A stretch of 36,482 nt of DNA, taken from NCBI GenBank assembly GCA_903927505.1, contig CAIYNF010000164.1:1-36482 (forward strand), read 5' to 3'. Source of the stretch: an uncultured Bacteroidota bacterium (GTDB lineage Bacteria; Bacteroidota; Bacteroidia; UKL13-3). How positions within the stretch are numbered: the first letter of the stretch is position 1; each line of letters begins with the position of its first letter. The notes below the pieces were generated by a model. That model was not told the origin of the DNA. It ran no database searches and worked only from the letters and a program-made list of their open reading frames with translations. This document shows positions 16,606-26,376 of this stretch, piece by piece. The position numbers and the translations under genes are program-made.

Positions 16606-19203
16606 TTAAATAATAGTCTTTGCTCTTTCTAATGCCGCTGCCAAGCCTCCTAAATTATTTCCACCAGCTGTGGCATAAAAGGGCTGTCCACCACCTCCAC
16701 CTTGAATTTCTTTGGCAAGGTCTTTTACAATATTTCCAGCATGTAATTTATGTGAAGTCACCAAAGCATCAGAAATAATTACACTTAGCATTGGCTTGCC
16801 GTTTAGTTCACATCCCAATACACAAAACAAGTTTTCAATTTCATTTTTTAATTGAAAAGAAAGGTTCTTTAATTGATCGGCATTGGAAATAGCAACCATT
16901 GCCACTAATAGGCTAGCGGTTTCGGTTCGAACCAAATTTTGATTCAACTCATTTTTAAGAATGGCCGTTTTTTCATTTTCAAACACTTCCAATTTCTTTT
17001 GCAAATCGGCTTTGTCTTCTATTAATTGCTCTATAGATTTCACCAAATCTTTGGACTTCAATAAATCTTTTATTTGCGCAACAACCGCCTCTTGTTCATT
17101 TACAAAAGCTTCAGCAGCTGCAGCAGTAATGGCTTCTATTCTGCGCACACCAGAGGCTACCGCCCCTTCAGAACTAAATTTAAATAAACCAATTTCACCT
17201 GTTGCCTTCACGTGCGTTCCTCCGCAAAGTTCTCTGCTATATGCTTCATCAAAAGTGATAACACGAACCGAGTCGCCATATTTCTCGCCAAACAAAGCCA
17301 TCGCTCCCATGGTTTTGGCTTCTTCTATTGGAACGTTTCTGCGTTCGTCTAAACTAATATTTTCACGAATCTTTGCATTCACTATGCGCTCCACCTCAGC
17401 CAATTCTTCCTTGGTCATGGCTTTAAAATGAGAAAAGTCAAAACGCAAATAATCACTGTTTACCAAACTACCTTTTTGTTCTACATGCGTACCCAATACC
17501 TTTCTTAATGCGGCATGCAACAAATGCGTGGCAGAGTGATTGGCTTCGGTTAATTTTCTATTTTCTACATTAACCTTAGCTATAAAATTGGCAGATGGAT
17601 TCTCTGGCAATTGCGCCACAATATGTATAATAAGGTTGTTTTCTTTTTGGGTATCTAGTACCTGAATTTTTTCATTTGCACTTTCAATTACACCCGCATC
17701 ACCAACTTGTCCGCCACTCTCAGCATAAAAAGGCGTTTGGTTAAATACCAATTGAAATTGCTCCTTACCCTTTGCTTTTACCTTGCGGTAACGCATAATT
17801 TGAATAGGAGCCACCATTAGGTCATAACCAACAAAAGCTATTTGGTCGTTTTCAACCAACACTACCCAATCATCTGTTTCCAAAGCTGTAGCTTTTCTTG
17901 AGCGCTCTTTTTGTAATTGCAGGTTCTTTTCAAATCCTTCCAAATCAACTTTAGAACCTCTTTCGCGTGCTATTAATTGTGTTAAATCTATGGGAAAACC
18001 ATAGGTATCAAAAAGCTCAAAAGCTTCTTCGCCATTAATATCTCCAGTTATTTTTTCAATACGTTTGATACCATTTTCAAGTGTTCTTAAAAAGCCCAAC
18101 TCCTCCTCTTTTACAACTTGAATAATAAAATCTTGTTTCTGTTTTACTTCCGGGAATATGCTTGCAAAAGAATCGCCTACAAGCGGAACCATTTTGTATA
18201 AAATAGGCTCTTTGGTATCCAAGAAAGAATAATAATACCTAACCGCCCTGCGCAAAATTCTTCTTATTACATAACCCGCACCTGTATTTGATGGCAATTG
18301 TCCGTCCAAAATAGCAAAGGTGATAGTTCTAATATGATCTGACAATACGCGCATGGCTATGTCTGTTGGTTCATCTTTGCCAAACGCCTTACCAGTAGTT
18401 TCTGCTAAAAAGTTTAAATAAGGCATAAAAACATCTGTATCGTAATTAGAATTTTTAGCCTCTATAGCCCGGCACAAACGCTCAAAACCCATTCCGGTAT
18501 CCACATGTTGGGCCGGCAATTTTTCTAAACTGCCATCTGCTTTTCTATTGAATTCCATGAACACATTGTTCCAAATTTCAATCACTTGCGGATGGTCGTT
18601 ATTCACCAAAGTAGACCCATCAACAGCTTTGCGTTCTTCATCCGAACGCAAATCAATATGAATCTCAGAACAGGGGCCACATGGGCCAGTATCTCCCATC
18701 TCCCAAAAATTATCTTTCTTATTCCCATTCAAAATACGGGTCGGGTCGATCCAAAGCGCCCAATTGTCAAAGGCCTCCTGGTCAAAAGCCAATTGCTCTT
18801 TTGCATCACCTTCAAAAACCGTAACATACAAACGGTCTTTGGGTAATTTATAAACCTCCGTTAATAATTCCCAAGCCCATTCAATGGCTTCCTTTTTAAA
18901 ATAATCGCCAAAACTCCAATTGCCCAACATCTCAAACATGGTATGGTGATAGGTGTCTACGCCCACTTCTTCCAAATCATTGTGCTTACCACTTACACGT
19001 AAACACTTTTGGGTATCGGCCACTCTTTTATATTTTGGTTCCTCATTGCCCAAAAACCAATCCTTAAATTGGTTCATACCGGCATTGGTGAACATTAAGG
19101 AAGGGTCGTTTTTAACCACAATTGGAGCCGATGGAACAATTTTATGACCTTTACTTTCAAAAAAATCTAAAAACTGCTTGCGTATTTGACTTGATTTTGA
19201 CAT
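16606..19203 (-). CDS. alaS: Alanyl-tRNA synthetase
   Basis: IRKQFLDFFESKGHKIVPSAPIV, FTNAGMNQFKDWFLG, HNDLEEVGVDTYHHTMFEMLGNWSFGDYFK, NHSATHLLHAALRKVLG, SRELCGGTHV, GGGGGQPFYATAGG. Confidence 0.98.
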   Translation of the reverse strand: MSKSSQIRKQFLDFFESKGHKIVPSAPIVVKNDPSLMFTNAGMNQFKDWFLGNEEPKYKRVADTQKCLRVSGKHNDLEEVGVDTYHHTMFEMLGNWSFGDYFKKEAIEWAWELLTEVYKLPKDRLYVTVFEGDAKEQLAFDQEAFDNWALWIDPTRILNGNKKDNFWEMGDTGPCGPCSEIHIDLRSDEERKAVDGSTLVNNDHPQVIEIWNNVFMEFNRKADGSLEKLPAQHVDTGMGFERLCRAIEAKNSNYDTDVFMPYLNFLAETTGKAFGKDEPTDIAMRVLSDHIRTITFAILDGQLPSNTGAGYVIRRILRRAVRYYYSFLDTKEPILYKMVPLVGDSFASIFPEVKQKQDFIIQVVKEEELGFLRTLENGIKRIEKITGDINGEEAFELFDTYGFPIDLTQLIARERGSKVDLEGFEKNLQLQKERSRKATALETDDWVVLVENDQIAFVGYDLMVAPIQIMRYRKVKAKGKEQFQLVFNQTPFYAESGGQVGDAGVIESANEKIQVLDTQKENNLIIHIVAQLPENPSANFIAKVNVENRKLTEANHSATHLLHAALRKVLGTHVEQKGSLVNSDYLRFDFSHFKAMTKEELAEVERIVNAKIRENISLDERRNVPIEEAKTMGAMALFGEKYGDSVRVITFDEAYSRELCGGTHVKATGEIGLFKFSSEGAVASGVRRIEAITAAAAEAFVNEQEAVVAQIKDLLKSKDLVKSIEQLIEDKADLQKKLEVFENEKTAILKNELNQNLVRTETASLLVAMVAISNADQLKNLSFQLKNEIENLFCVLGCELNGKPMLSVIISDALVTSHKLHAGNIVKDLAKEIQGGGGGQPFYATAGGNNLGGLAAALERAKTII

Positions 19204-19348
19204 TGATTATCAGTATGTTAAATTAATATTTTCGCTTCTCTATGGAATCACTTATTTTCGTGTTCTTTTTTACTTTATGTTGAAAGTAGAAAGATCCACA
19301 AAACACTTACAAAGAAGATGATTTTGGGGAACACAAAAAAGCAAAACC

Positions 19349-20317
19349 TTGGCAAAAATAAAATACTTTTACAATCCGCATAAACTCGACTTTGAGAAAG
19401 TGGGTACAAGTATTTGGACCATTGTGCTCAGGGTATTTGGGTTTCTTTCAGCATCTGCAGTAGCTGGAGGCATCATTTTCTTCTTAGCTTATAGTTTTAT
19501 TGACTCACCAAAAGAAAGAATTTTAAAGCGCGAAAACGAACAATATAAACTTCAAATTAGGCATTTAAATAAAAAAATAAATGAAATTGGAGGTGTTGTG
19601 GCCGAACTTCAAAACCGTGATGCAAATATATATAGGGCTATTTTTGAGGCAGACCCATTAGATATTACAAGCAATAAAACTAGCCTTGCCAATATTGATA
19701 AATATAAAAACCTGGAAGGGTTTGATAATTCTGAAGATATTATAGCCTTAACAAAAAAGGTAGACGAAATTGCAGCAAAAGTTGGAAAACAAAGTGCTTC
19801 TTTTGACGAATTAAGCAATATGGCAAAAAACAAGAAAGCATTCCTAGCCGCCATACCTGCCATTCAACCAATAAGCAACAAAGACCTCACCCGAATTGCC
19901 TCTGGATTTGGCTATAGAATACATCCCATATTTAGGACACATAAGTTTCATTCAGGAATTGATTTTACCGCGCCACAAGGTACGCCCATTTATGCTACAG
20001 GAAATGGTAGAATTAGTTCTGCCGTGAATGGGAATGGATATGGAAATCATATTATTATAAACCATGGATTTGGCTATTTCTCTTTATATGCCCACATGAG
20101 CAGAATGAAAGCACGCCCAGGACAATTAATTAAACGTGGCGAATTAATTGGCTACGTTGGTTCTACAGGAACCTCCACCGCACCACATGTGCATTATGAA
20201 ATTATTAAAGGAAATAAGAAAGTGAATCCCATTAACTATTTCTTCAACGATTTAACTGAGGCCGAATACCAAGCCATACGCGACATAGCCGCTAGAGAAG
20301 GCAAATCTTTCGATTAA
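19349..20317 (+). CDS. M23 family metallopeptidase (membrane-anchored, LytM domain)
   Basis: N-terminal TM plus coiled coil; GFGYRIHPIFRTHKFHSGIDFTAPQGTPIYATGNG and APHVHYEI. TTG start. Confidence 0.93.
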   Translation: MAKIKYFYNPHKLDFEKVGTSIWTIVLRVFGFLSASAVAGGIIFFLAYSFIDSPKERILKRENEQYKLQIRHLNKKINEIGGVVAELQNRDANIYRAIFEADPLDITSNKTSLANIDKYKNLEGFDNSEDIIALTKKVDEIAAKVGKQSASFDELSNMAKNKKAFLAAIPAIQPISNKDLTRIASGFGYRIHPIFRTHKFHSGIDFTAPQGTPIYATGNGRISSAVNGNGYGNHIIINHGFGYFSLYAHMSRMKARPGQLIKRGELIGYVGSTGTSTAPHVHYEIIKGNKKVNPINYFFNDLTEAEYQAIRDIAAREGKSFD

Positions 20318-20325
20318 AATTTTGT

Positions 20326-20664
20326 ATGCAAGAGAACATAGACGAAGTTGAAAAAGTGTTTTTTACTATTGGTGAAGTTGCCAAAGATTTAAAGGTAAGT
20401 GTCTCACTTTTGCGCTTTTGGGAAACCGAATTTCCTCAAATTAAACCAAGGAAAACCTCCGGTGGTACAAGAAAATACAGCATAAAAGACATTCAAACAA
20501 TCAAGCAAATCTACCAATTGGTAAAAGTGGAGGGCTTCACAATTCCTGGCGCTAAAGACAAAATGAAGGAAAAAATAAATGAAGTGCCTGAGTTAGAAAG
20601 CATCAAAATAAAATTGTCGGAAATCAAGAATTTCCTATTAGAATTGAAAAATAATTTAGCATAA
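20326..20664 (+). CDS. MerR family transcriptional regulator
   Basis: FFTIGEVAKDLKVSVSLLRFWETEFPQIKPRKTSGGTRKYSIKDI. Confidence 0.92.
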   Translation: MQENIDEVEKVFFTIGEVAKDLKVSVSLLRFWETEFPQIKPRKTSGGTRKYSIKDIQTIKQIYQLVKVEGFTIPGAKDKMKEKINEVPELESIKIKLSEIKNFLLELKNNLA

Positions 20665-20665
20665 A

Positions 20666-21034
20666 ATGACAGCAGAAAAAAAAGAAATCGCTAAAACATC
20701 ACAAATTAGAATTGATGTTCATTTAGACAATGAAAACCTACCTATAAATATTGAATGGGATGCAGATGATGCAGATTTTTCTGGCAAGGAAAGCGCAAAA
20801 GGAATTATGTTGAGCATCTTTGATGGCCTGCAGCAAAATGCCATGCGCATTGACCTTTGGACGCAAGACATGAATGTAGAAGAAATGAATTTGTTTATGT
20901 TTCAAACACTAGCCACCATGGCAGATACCTTTGAAAAAGCAACTGGCAACAAAGAATTGAGCGACGAAATGAGAGACTTCGTTCATCATTTTGGTCACCA
21001 AGCCAATGTATTTGGACCAGATCACCAGCACTAG
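20666..21034 (+). CDS. gldC: Gliding motility protein GldC
   Basis: KTSQIRIDVHLDNENLPINIEWDADDA and KGIMLSIFDGLQQNAMRIDLWTQDMNVEEMNLFMFQTLATMADTFEKAT match the GldC family. Confidence 0.85.
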   Translation: MTAEKKEIAKTSQIRIDVHLDNENLPINIEWDADDADFSGKESAKGIMLSIFDGLQQNAMRIDLWTQDMNVEEMNLFMFQTLATMADTFEKATGNKELSDEMRDFVHHFGHQANVFGPDHQH

Positions 21035-21039
21035 TATTA

Positions 21040-21561
21040 TTGGATTTTAATTCCATATATGAAACCTTAAAGCACCGCGTTTACAACACGGTGCTTTCTT
21101 ATTTGCAATCGCCTGAAGAAGCGGAGGAAGTAACCCAGGACATATTTTTAATTGTTTATGAGAAACTACCTGAATTTAAGGAAGAAGCACTATTGAGTAC
21201 TTGGGTTTACCGCATAGCCATTAACAAAAGCCTCGACTACCTACGTTTTAAAAACCGCCAAAAGCGCTTTGCCTTCCTGAGTAGCATTTGGAATGAAGAA
21301 AGCGGAGAAATAATGCATGATAAACCTGAATTTGTGCATCCAGGGATTTTATTGGAAAGAAAAGAACAATCCAAATTCCTATTTGCTGCTTTGAATCATT
21401 TGCCCGAAAATCAAAAAACAGCCTTTATCCTCATTTTTATTGAGCAACTCACCTACCAAGAAGCCTCAGAAATAATGGCTATTTCCTTAAAAGCTGTTGA
21501 ATCTTTGGTTCAAAGGGCAAAAAAAACGCTAAGGGAAAAACTACAAAATATGAAACCCTAG
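21040..21561 (+). CDS. ECF-type RNA polymerase sigma factor
   Basis: SPEEAEEVTQDIFLIVYEKLPEFK (region 2), LPENQKTAFILIFIEQLTYQEASEIMAISLKAVESLVQRAKKTLREKL (region 4). TTG start. Confidence 0.93.
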   Translation: MDFNSIYETLKHRVYNTVLSYLQSPEEAEEVTQDIFLIVYEKLPEFKEEALLSTWVYRIAINKSLDYLRFKNRQKRFAFLSSIWNEESGEIMHDKPEFVHPGILLERKEQSKFLFAALNHLPENQKTAFILIFIEQLTYQEASEIMAISLKAVESLVQRAKKTLREKLQNMKP

Positions 21562-21600
21562 CGAAGGGAAATCAATAATTTAACGTCTTAAAACAATAAC

Positions 21601-21897
21601 ATGAATAAGCATAACGAATTCTGGATTAACGAAGTTTTGGATAGCACCAAGGGAATGCGCAAGGCTGAAGCGCCAGTTTACCTCAGTGCTCAAATTCAAA
21701 ACAAAATTAATCAACAAAACCGCAAGGTATTTCATTTGAATACTACCCAAATAAAATGGTTGGTAGCTGCGTCGCTTATTTTGGTGAGCTTTAATGGAAT
21801 TGCTATTTACAAATACCAACAATCAAAACAAGCAGCATCAATAACAAGTCATGTTAACGAATATTCCTTTGATTCCAATGAACTTGTAAAACTATAA
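21601..21897 (+). CDS. Small single-TM protein, candidate anti-sigma factor
   Basis: Directly downstream of the ECF sigma; soluble N-terminus, then one TM (WLVAASLILVSFNGIAIY). Confidence 0.6.
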   Translation: MNKHNEFWINEVLDSTKGMRKAEAPVYLSAQIQNKINQQNRKVFHLNTTQIKWLVAASLILVSFNGIAIYKYQQSKQAASITSHVNEYSFDSNELVKL

Positions 21898-21901
21898 AAT
21901 C

Positions 21902-22360
21902 ATGAAAAAAGAACAAGTTTGGAAATTATTGGTGCTCTTATTATTAATATTAAACACCGTAACAATTGCTTATTTTTATTTTTCAAGCCAAAACAAAGAT
22001 ATTCGTCCGGGACAGCCAGATCAATTGATTATTGAAGGCTTGCATTTAGACAAAGAACAAATTGAAGCATTTCAATTACTTAAAATGCGCCACCGCAATA
22101 AAATGGATTCAATAGAAATAATTGAAGCTAACATACGTAAAAACCTTTTCCTTGAAGTTCAAAAAGGACCAGAAAATGAAGGCACTGCAATTATTTATTT
22201 AAATGAGCTAAATGACATCAGAGTTATGAGAGATATGGCAACGCTAGACCATTTTAAAGAAATATACCTGCTCTGCCGCCCCAACCAAATAATTTACTAC
22301 AAAAATACCATAGAGGAGATTTCTAAGATTTTAATGAGACCGCGTCCGCCTCATAACTAA
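21902..22360 (+). CDS. CnrR/Spy-like periplasmic sensor protein (heavy-metal resistance-type)
   Basis: N-terminal TM; LHLDKEQIEAFQLLKMRHRNKMDSIEIIEANIRKNLF is a Spy/CnrX-like helical repeat; third gene of the ECF triad. Confidence 0.6.
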   Translation: MKKEQVWKLLVLLLLILNTVTIAYFYFSSQNKDIRPGQPDQLIIEGLHLDKEQIEAFQLLKMRHRNKMDSIEIIEANIRKNLFLEVQKGPENEGTAIIYLNELNDIRVMRDMATLDHFKEIYLLCRPNQIIYYKNTIEEISKILMRPRPPHN

Positions 22361-22404
22361 ATTTTATTACAGAGATTTCTGCCGCTGCTTATTTATTTTG
22401 CAAC

Positions 22405-22911
22405 ATGATAAAAGATGCAGCTTATTATATTCAAAAATTAGGATTAACACGCCATGTAGAAGGTGGATCCTTTGCCGAAACCTACAGAAGTCCTATTTTA
22501 CTTGAACAAAAACTAATAGGCGAAAACTTTAAGGGCAATAGAAATGCCAGCACTGCCATTTATTTTTTATTAGAAGAAGGTCAATTTTCTGCCTTTCACA
22601 AAATTGCCAGCGATGAATTGTGGCATTTTTATGCCGGAAATCCTTTAAGCATTTATGAATTAAACCAGGAAGGCGAATTGCATTGCCACCAATTGGGAAA
22701 TAACCTAGAAGCTGGTGAATCATTCCAAATCCTCATAAAAGCGGGCAATTGGTTCGGCTCAAGATGTGAAGTTAAAAATGGTTTTAGCCTTGTTTCTTGT
22801 ACTGTAGCGCCGGGCTTTGATTTTGAAGATTTTGAAATGGCAAAAAAAGAGGACTTAATTGTGGCTTTTCCAATACACCAAAGCATTTTAAAAGAAATGT
22901 GCCAAGACTAA
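22405..22911 (+). CDS. Cupin domain protein (DUF985 family)
   Basis: YYIQKLGLTRHVEGGSFAETYRS, TAIYFLLEEGQFSAFHKIASDELWHFYAGNPL, GNWFGSRC, TVAPGFDFEDFEMA. Confidence 0.9.
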   Translation: MIKDAAYYIQKLGLTRHVEGGSFAETYRSPILLEQKLIGENFKGNRNASTAIYFLLEEGQFSAFHKIASDELWHFYAGNPLSIYELNQEGELHCHQLGNNLEAGESFQILIKAGNWFGSRCEVKNGFSLVSCTVAPGFDFEDFEMAKKEDLIVAFPIHQSILKEMCQD

Positions 22912-22986
22912 AATTGAGGCCAGCCTTTTTTGATTAGCCAAAATTTAAAAGAAAAGTTTTGTTTCTTTGCTCCTTTCTAATACCAC

Positions 22987-23511
22987 ATGAACATTAACAA
23001 ACCAAACCAAAACGAAGTTGCTCCTTACCAATGGGATTATATAAATACAGTGCCAGATACAAAAGATATTTTAGGCGAACTGCAAATTCAATTAATTGAT
23101 ACAATAGATTTAGTAACCTCGCTAGATGATGAAACCCTTACAAGCAGCTATGCAGAAGGCAAATGGACCATCATGGAAATTTTGGTTCACCTTATGGATA
23201 CAGAACGTGTTTTTGCATATAGAGCGCTTTGCATAGCAAGAAAAGACAAAACCAATTTCCCCGGTTTTGATGAAAACACCTACGCTCCTAATAGCAATGC
23301 CAACAAAAGAAAAATCTTAAATGTGGTGAAAGAATACTCTTTATTAAGAGCCAGCACTATTGAATTATTTCAAAGCTTTGATGAAGAAATGTGGGCAGAA
23401 ATAGGTTCGGCCAGTGGCTTGCATTTACCCGTAAAGGCAATTCCTTATATCCTATGTGGACATGAAATTCACCACAGAAACATCATTGAAGAAAAATACA
23501 TTGGGAAATAA
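22987..23511 (+). CDS. DinB family protein
   Basis: YAEGKWTIMEILVHLMDTERVFAYRAL and CGHEIHHRNIIEEKY, the DinB-like metal-binding His pattern. Confidence 0.9.
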   Translation: MNINKPNQNEVAPYQWDYINTVPDTKDILGELQIQLIDTIDLVTSLDDETLTSSYAEGKWTIMEILVHLMDTERVFAYRALCIARKDKTNFPGFDENTYAPNSNANKRKILNVVKEYSLLRASTIELFQSFDEEMWAEIGSASGLHLPVKAIPYILCGHEIHHRNIIEEKYIGK

Positions 23512-23529
23512 TTTCTATTCATTTTAAAC

Positions 23530-23567
23530 AAAAAAAGAGCCGTTCAAATTTGAACGGCTCTTTTTTT
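23530..23567. terminator. Bidirectional rho-independent terminator
   Basis: A7-GAGCCGTTCAAATTTGAACGGCTC-T7, a 38-bp perfect palindrome between convergent genes. Confidence 0.92.
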
Positions 23568-23583
23568 ATGTGCCTAAATTATC

Positions 23584-24480
23584 TTATTTCAATAAATAAG
23601 AGCTAGAATGAACCAATACATTTTCGGCATAAACACTTATGCTATAAGTTCCCGCTTCCAAAATGCGTTCATCGTTTTCAAACGACAAACATAAATCTTG
23701 TTTTGCGCCTGTATAAGGAACTTTCTGACTAGCAGTAGCATCAACCGTTTTGCCATCGGCGTCTTTAAACTCCGCTTTGGTAAAACCCATTAATACTTTG
23801 CCATCAGGTGCCGTAATAACCAAGTAAACCATTTTATCTCCAGCACCCGCAATTTTATTGTCCATTAGCGTAAAGCACGATTCAATTTTATTGGTTCTTT
23901 TTGCCAATACACTTTCTACAAACTTACCACTACCGCGCTTTTTGAATGAATTCACCTTTACATACTCAACTTTCAATTGGGATGCTACAGCAACTTTTCC
24001 TTCTAATAAATTCTTTTGCTCATTTAAATTAGTAACAGTTGAATTTAAGGCAGAATTTTCATCTTTCAACTTTTGGTTTTCTGCCATTAAAACGTCAATC
24101 TTTTCAAGGTATTCATCACGCAACTTGCGCAATTCATCCATACTTGATTTGAGTTTTTTATTCAATTTACCTAAGTTTTTTTCATTGGCCATTAACTTAC
24201 GAATCTGTGCTTCCTTCTCCGCAATCTGCCCTTTGGCATCATTTAACATGGTATCTAAATTTCCTGCAATGCCCCGGTATTTCTCTAATTCCATACCAAC
24301 ACTTGTTAATTCATGCTCTACATTAATGCGCGCAGTTATTAAACTATCAACCTCTGCTCCATATTGAATAACAGTGGTAGAGTGGTTTTTCCATTGGTAA
24401 AAATTCGCACCCAATGAAGCAATAAGCAGTATCAACAATAATAAAAGTGTACCGCGATTTTCTTTTTGTGGTTCAGCCAT
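23584..24480 (-). CDS. Membrane-anchored coiled-coil protein of unknown function
   Basis: N-terminal TM (LLLLLILLIASLGANFYQW), a long coiled coil, then a C-terminal beta-rich domain. Confidence 0.75.
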   Translation of the reverse strand: MAEPQKENRGTLLLLLILLIASLGANFYQWKNHSTTVIQYGAEVDSLITARINVEHELTSVGMELEKYRGIAGNLDTMLNDAKGQIAEKEAQIRKLMANEKNLGKLNKKLKSSMDELRKLRDEYLEKIDVLMAENQKLKDENSALNSTVTNLNEQKNLLEGKVAVASQLKVEYVKVNSFKKRGSGKFVESVLAKRTNKIESCFTLMDNKIAGAGDKMVYLVITAPDGKVLMGFTKAEFKDADGKTVDATASQKVPYTGAKQDLCLSFENDERILEAGTYSISVYAENVLVHSSSYLLK

Positions 24481-24593
24481 GATCTTTATTTTTTTGCAAG
24501 TTAAACAATTACCTAATTAGTTTTTATTAAGTTTATTAAACAACGAAACTGTCAATAAATTATTTTTGGTAGCCCCATTTTCCTTTATTTTTT

Positions 24594-24601
24594 TAGCTTT
24601 G
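24594..24601 (+). promoter_or_regulatory. Putative -7 element TAGCTTTG for lpxB
   Basis: TAnnTTTG match 40 bp upstream of the lpxB ATG. Confidence 0.45.
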
Positions 24602-24641
24602 TATACCCTATAATTTTATAGCAACTTACCTTGTTGGTACA

Positions 24642-25748
24642 ATGAAATATTTTTTAATTGCTGGAGAAGCCAGTGGCGACTTATTAGGCGCAAGTTTAAT
24701 GGAAGGTATTATTGCCAAAGACCCAGAGGCAGAATTTAATTTCTGGGGTGGCAATCTCATGCAGGACCAAGCTCCAGGCTTATTGCAACATTACAAGGAA
24801 ATAAACATCATGGGATTTGTGGAGGTTCTAATGAATATCCGCACCATCAAAAACAATATCAACAGGTGTAAACAGCAGGTCCTGGATTTTGCGCCAGATA
24901 TCCTTATCCTTATAGATTACCCTGGATTTAATATGCGCTTAGCGGCTTTTGGAAAAGAGAAAGGAATCAAAACATGCTATTTTATTGCACCTAAAATATG
25001 GGCTTGGAATGAAAACAGGGGCTTTAAATTAGAAAAATACATCGACTTACTTTTACTCATTTTCCCATTTGAAGAAAGCTATTTTAAGAAATGGAAAGTA
25101 AATGCAAAATACATTGGAAATCCTTTGTATAACCAAACCCAAGAATTCAAATTGGATGCAGGTTTTAGAGAGAAATATAGCCTATCTCAAAAACCAATAA
25201 TTGCATTGCTACCAGGTAGTAGAAAACAAGAAATTAAACGCATGTTACCCAATATGGTGGCATTGGCAAAGGCATATCCCAATTACCAATTTATCATTGC
25301 TGGTTCACCCGGTTTGAACCAAGAATTTTATACGCCCTATTTAAACGAAAATGTGAAAATCATTTTCAATGAAACCAGAAGTATATTGGCTGCAAGTGAA
25401 GCTGCTGTTGTATGCAGTGGCACGGCATCACTCGAAACTGCTTTTATGAATATTCCACAGGTGGTAGCTTATGCCGCCCAGCCCCTCACCTACCTCATTG
25501 CTTCAAGTTTTGTAAAGGTGAAATACGCCTCATTGGTAAATCTAAATTTAAATAGAGAAGCAGTTAAAGAACTCATTCAAAAAGAGTTTAACCTAGAAAA
25601 ATTAAAAGAAGAATTTCAATCCATTCTCATCAAAGGTAACAAGCGTGAAATGGTTTTAAATGAATATAAGGCGCTAAATCAATTGTTTTCAGACAAGAAT
25701 GCCAGTGCCGCGGCCGCAGAAGAAATTAAGAAACTTTTACAGGCTTAA
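24642..25748 (+). CDS. lpxB: Lipid-A-disaccharide synthase
   Basis: MKYFLIAGEASGDLLGASLM, FWGGNLM, LILIDYPGFNMRLA, APKIWAWNENR, LLPGSRKQEI, VVCSGTASLETA. Confidence 0.96.
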   Translation: MKYFLIAGEASGDLLGASLMEGIIAKDPEAEFNFWGGNLMQDQAPGLLQHYKEINIMGFVEVLMNIRTIKNNINRCKQQVLDFAPDILILIDYPGFNMRLAAFGKEKGIKTCYFIAPKIWAWNENRGFKLEKYIDLLLLIFPFEESYFKKWKVNAKYIGNPLYNQTQEFKLDAGFREKYSLSQKPIIALLPGSRKQEIKRMLPNMVALAKAYPNYQFIIAGSPGLNQEFYTPYLNENVKIIFNETRSILAASEAAVVCSGTASLETAFMNIPQVVAYAAQPLTYLIASSFVKVKYASLVNLNLNREAVKELIQKEFNLEKLKEEFQSILIKGNKREMVLNEYKALNQLFSDKNASAAAAEEIKKLLQA

Positions 25749-26358
25749 ATTCTAAAATCGATAAGCTTTTTTCACAAAAGTCGTATTCAAACAATTGGTT
25801 GCTGGCAATTACTATTGTTCGCTTACCCAATTGGGATCGAACCAAATCCCGATACCATTGTATTCCCTGATCATCCAAATTAGAACAAGGCTCATCTAAT
25901 AAAAGTAAAGGGGTATCAGCATAAATGGCCAAAACCAATTTCAGCCTTTGTTTCATACCCGATGAAAAATATTTGATTAATTTATTTTCTTGTCCGCTTA
26001 AACCACAACCGGCAATCATTTCCTCAAAACTAATACCATTTTGTAAGGGCATAATTGCAAAATGAAAACGCATCATTTCAAGCAAACTAAAATCGTCTAA
26101 AAGCTCCAAATAGGGCGCTGCCAAAGAGATTTTTCCAACTAAGTTTTCCTCTTCTAAATGTGTATCTTTCCATTCATACAGAATGCTTCCCTTTGAAAAG
26201 GTTTGGTAATTATCTATAATCTGTAATAAGGTAGATTTGCCTGAACCATTATTGCCAATTAAAGCACAAGAAGAATTGGATTCTAACACAAAATTAATCC
26301 CTTTAAATACCCATTGGCGGTTAAACTTTTTACCAATATCATTTAAAGTAATTTTCAA
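25726..26358 (-). CDS. ABC transporter ATP-binding protein (no cognate permease in window)
   Basis: Walker A GNNGSGKSTLL, FSSGMKQRLKL signature, LLLLDEPCSNLD Walker B. Confidence 0.9.
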   Translation of the reverse strand: MKITLNDIGKKFNRQWVFKGINFVLESNSSCALIGNNGSGKSTLLQIIDNYQTFSKGSILYEWKDTHLEEENLVGKISLAAPYLELLDDFSLLEMMRFHFAIMPLQNGISFEEMIAGCGLSGQENKLIKYFSSGMKQRLKLVLAIYADTPLLLLDEPCSNLDDQGIQWYRDLVRSQLGKRTIVIASNQLFEYDFCEKSLSILEFKPVKVS

Positions 26359-26376
26359 AATAGCGTGCTTAAAAAA

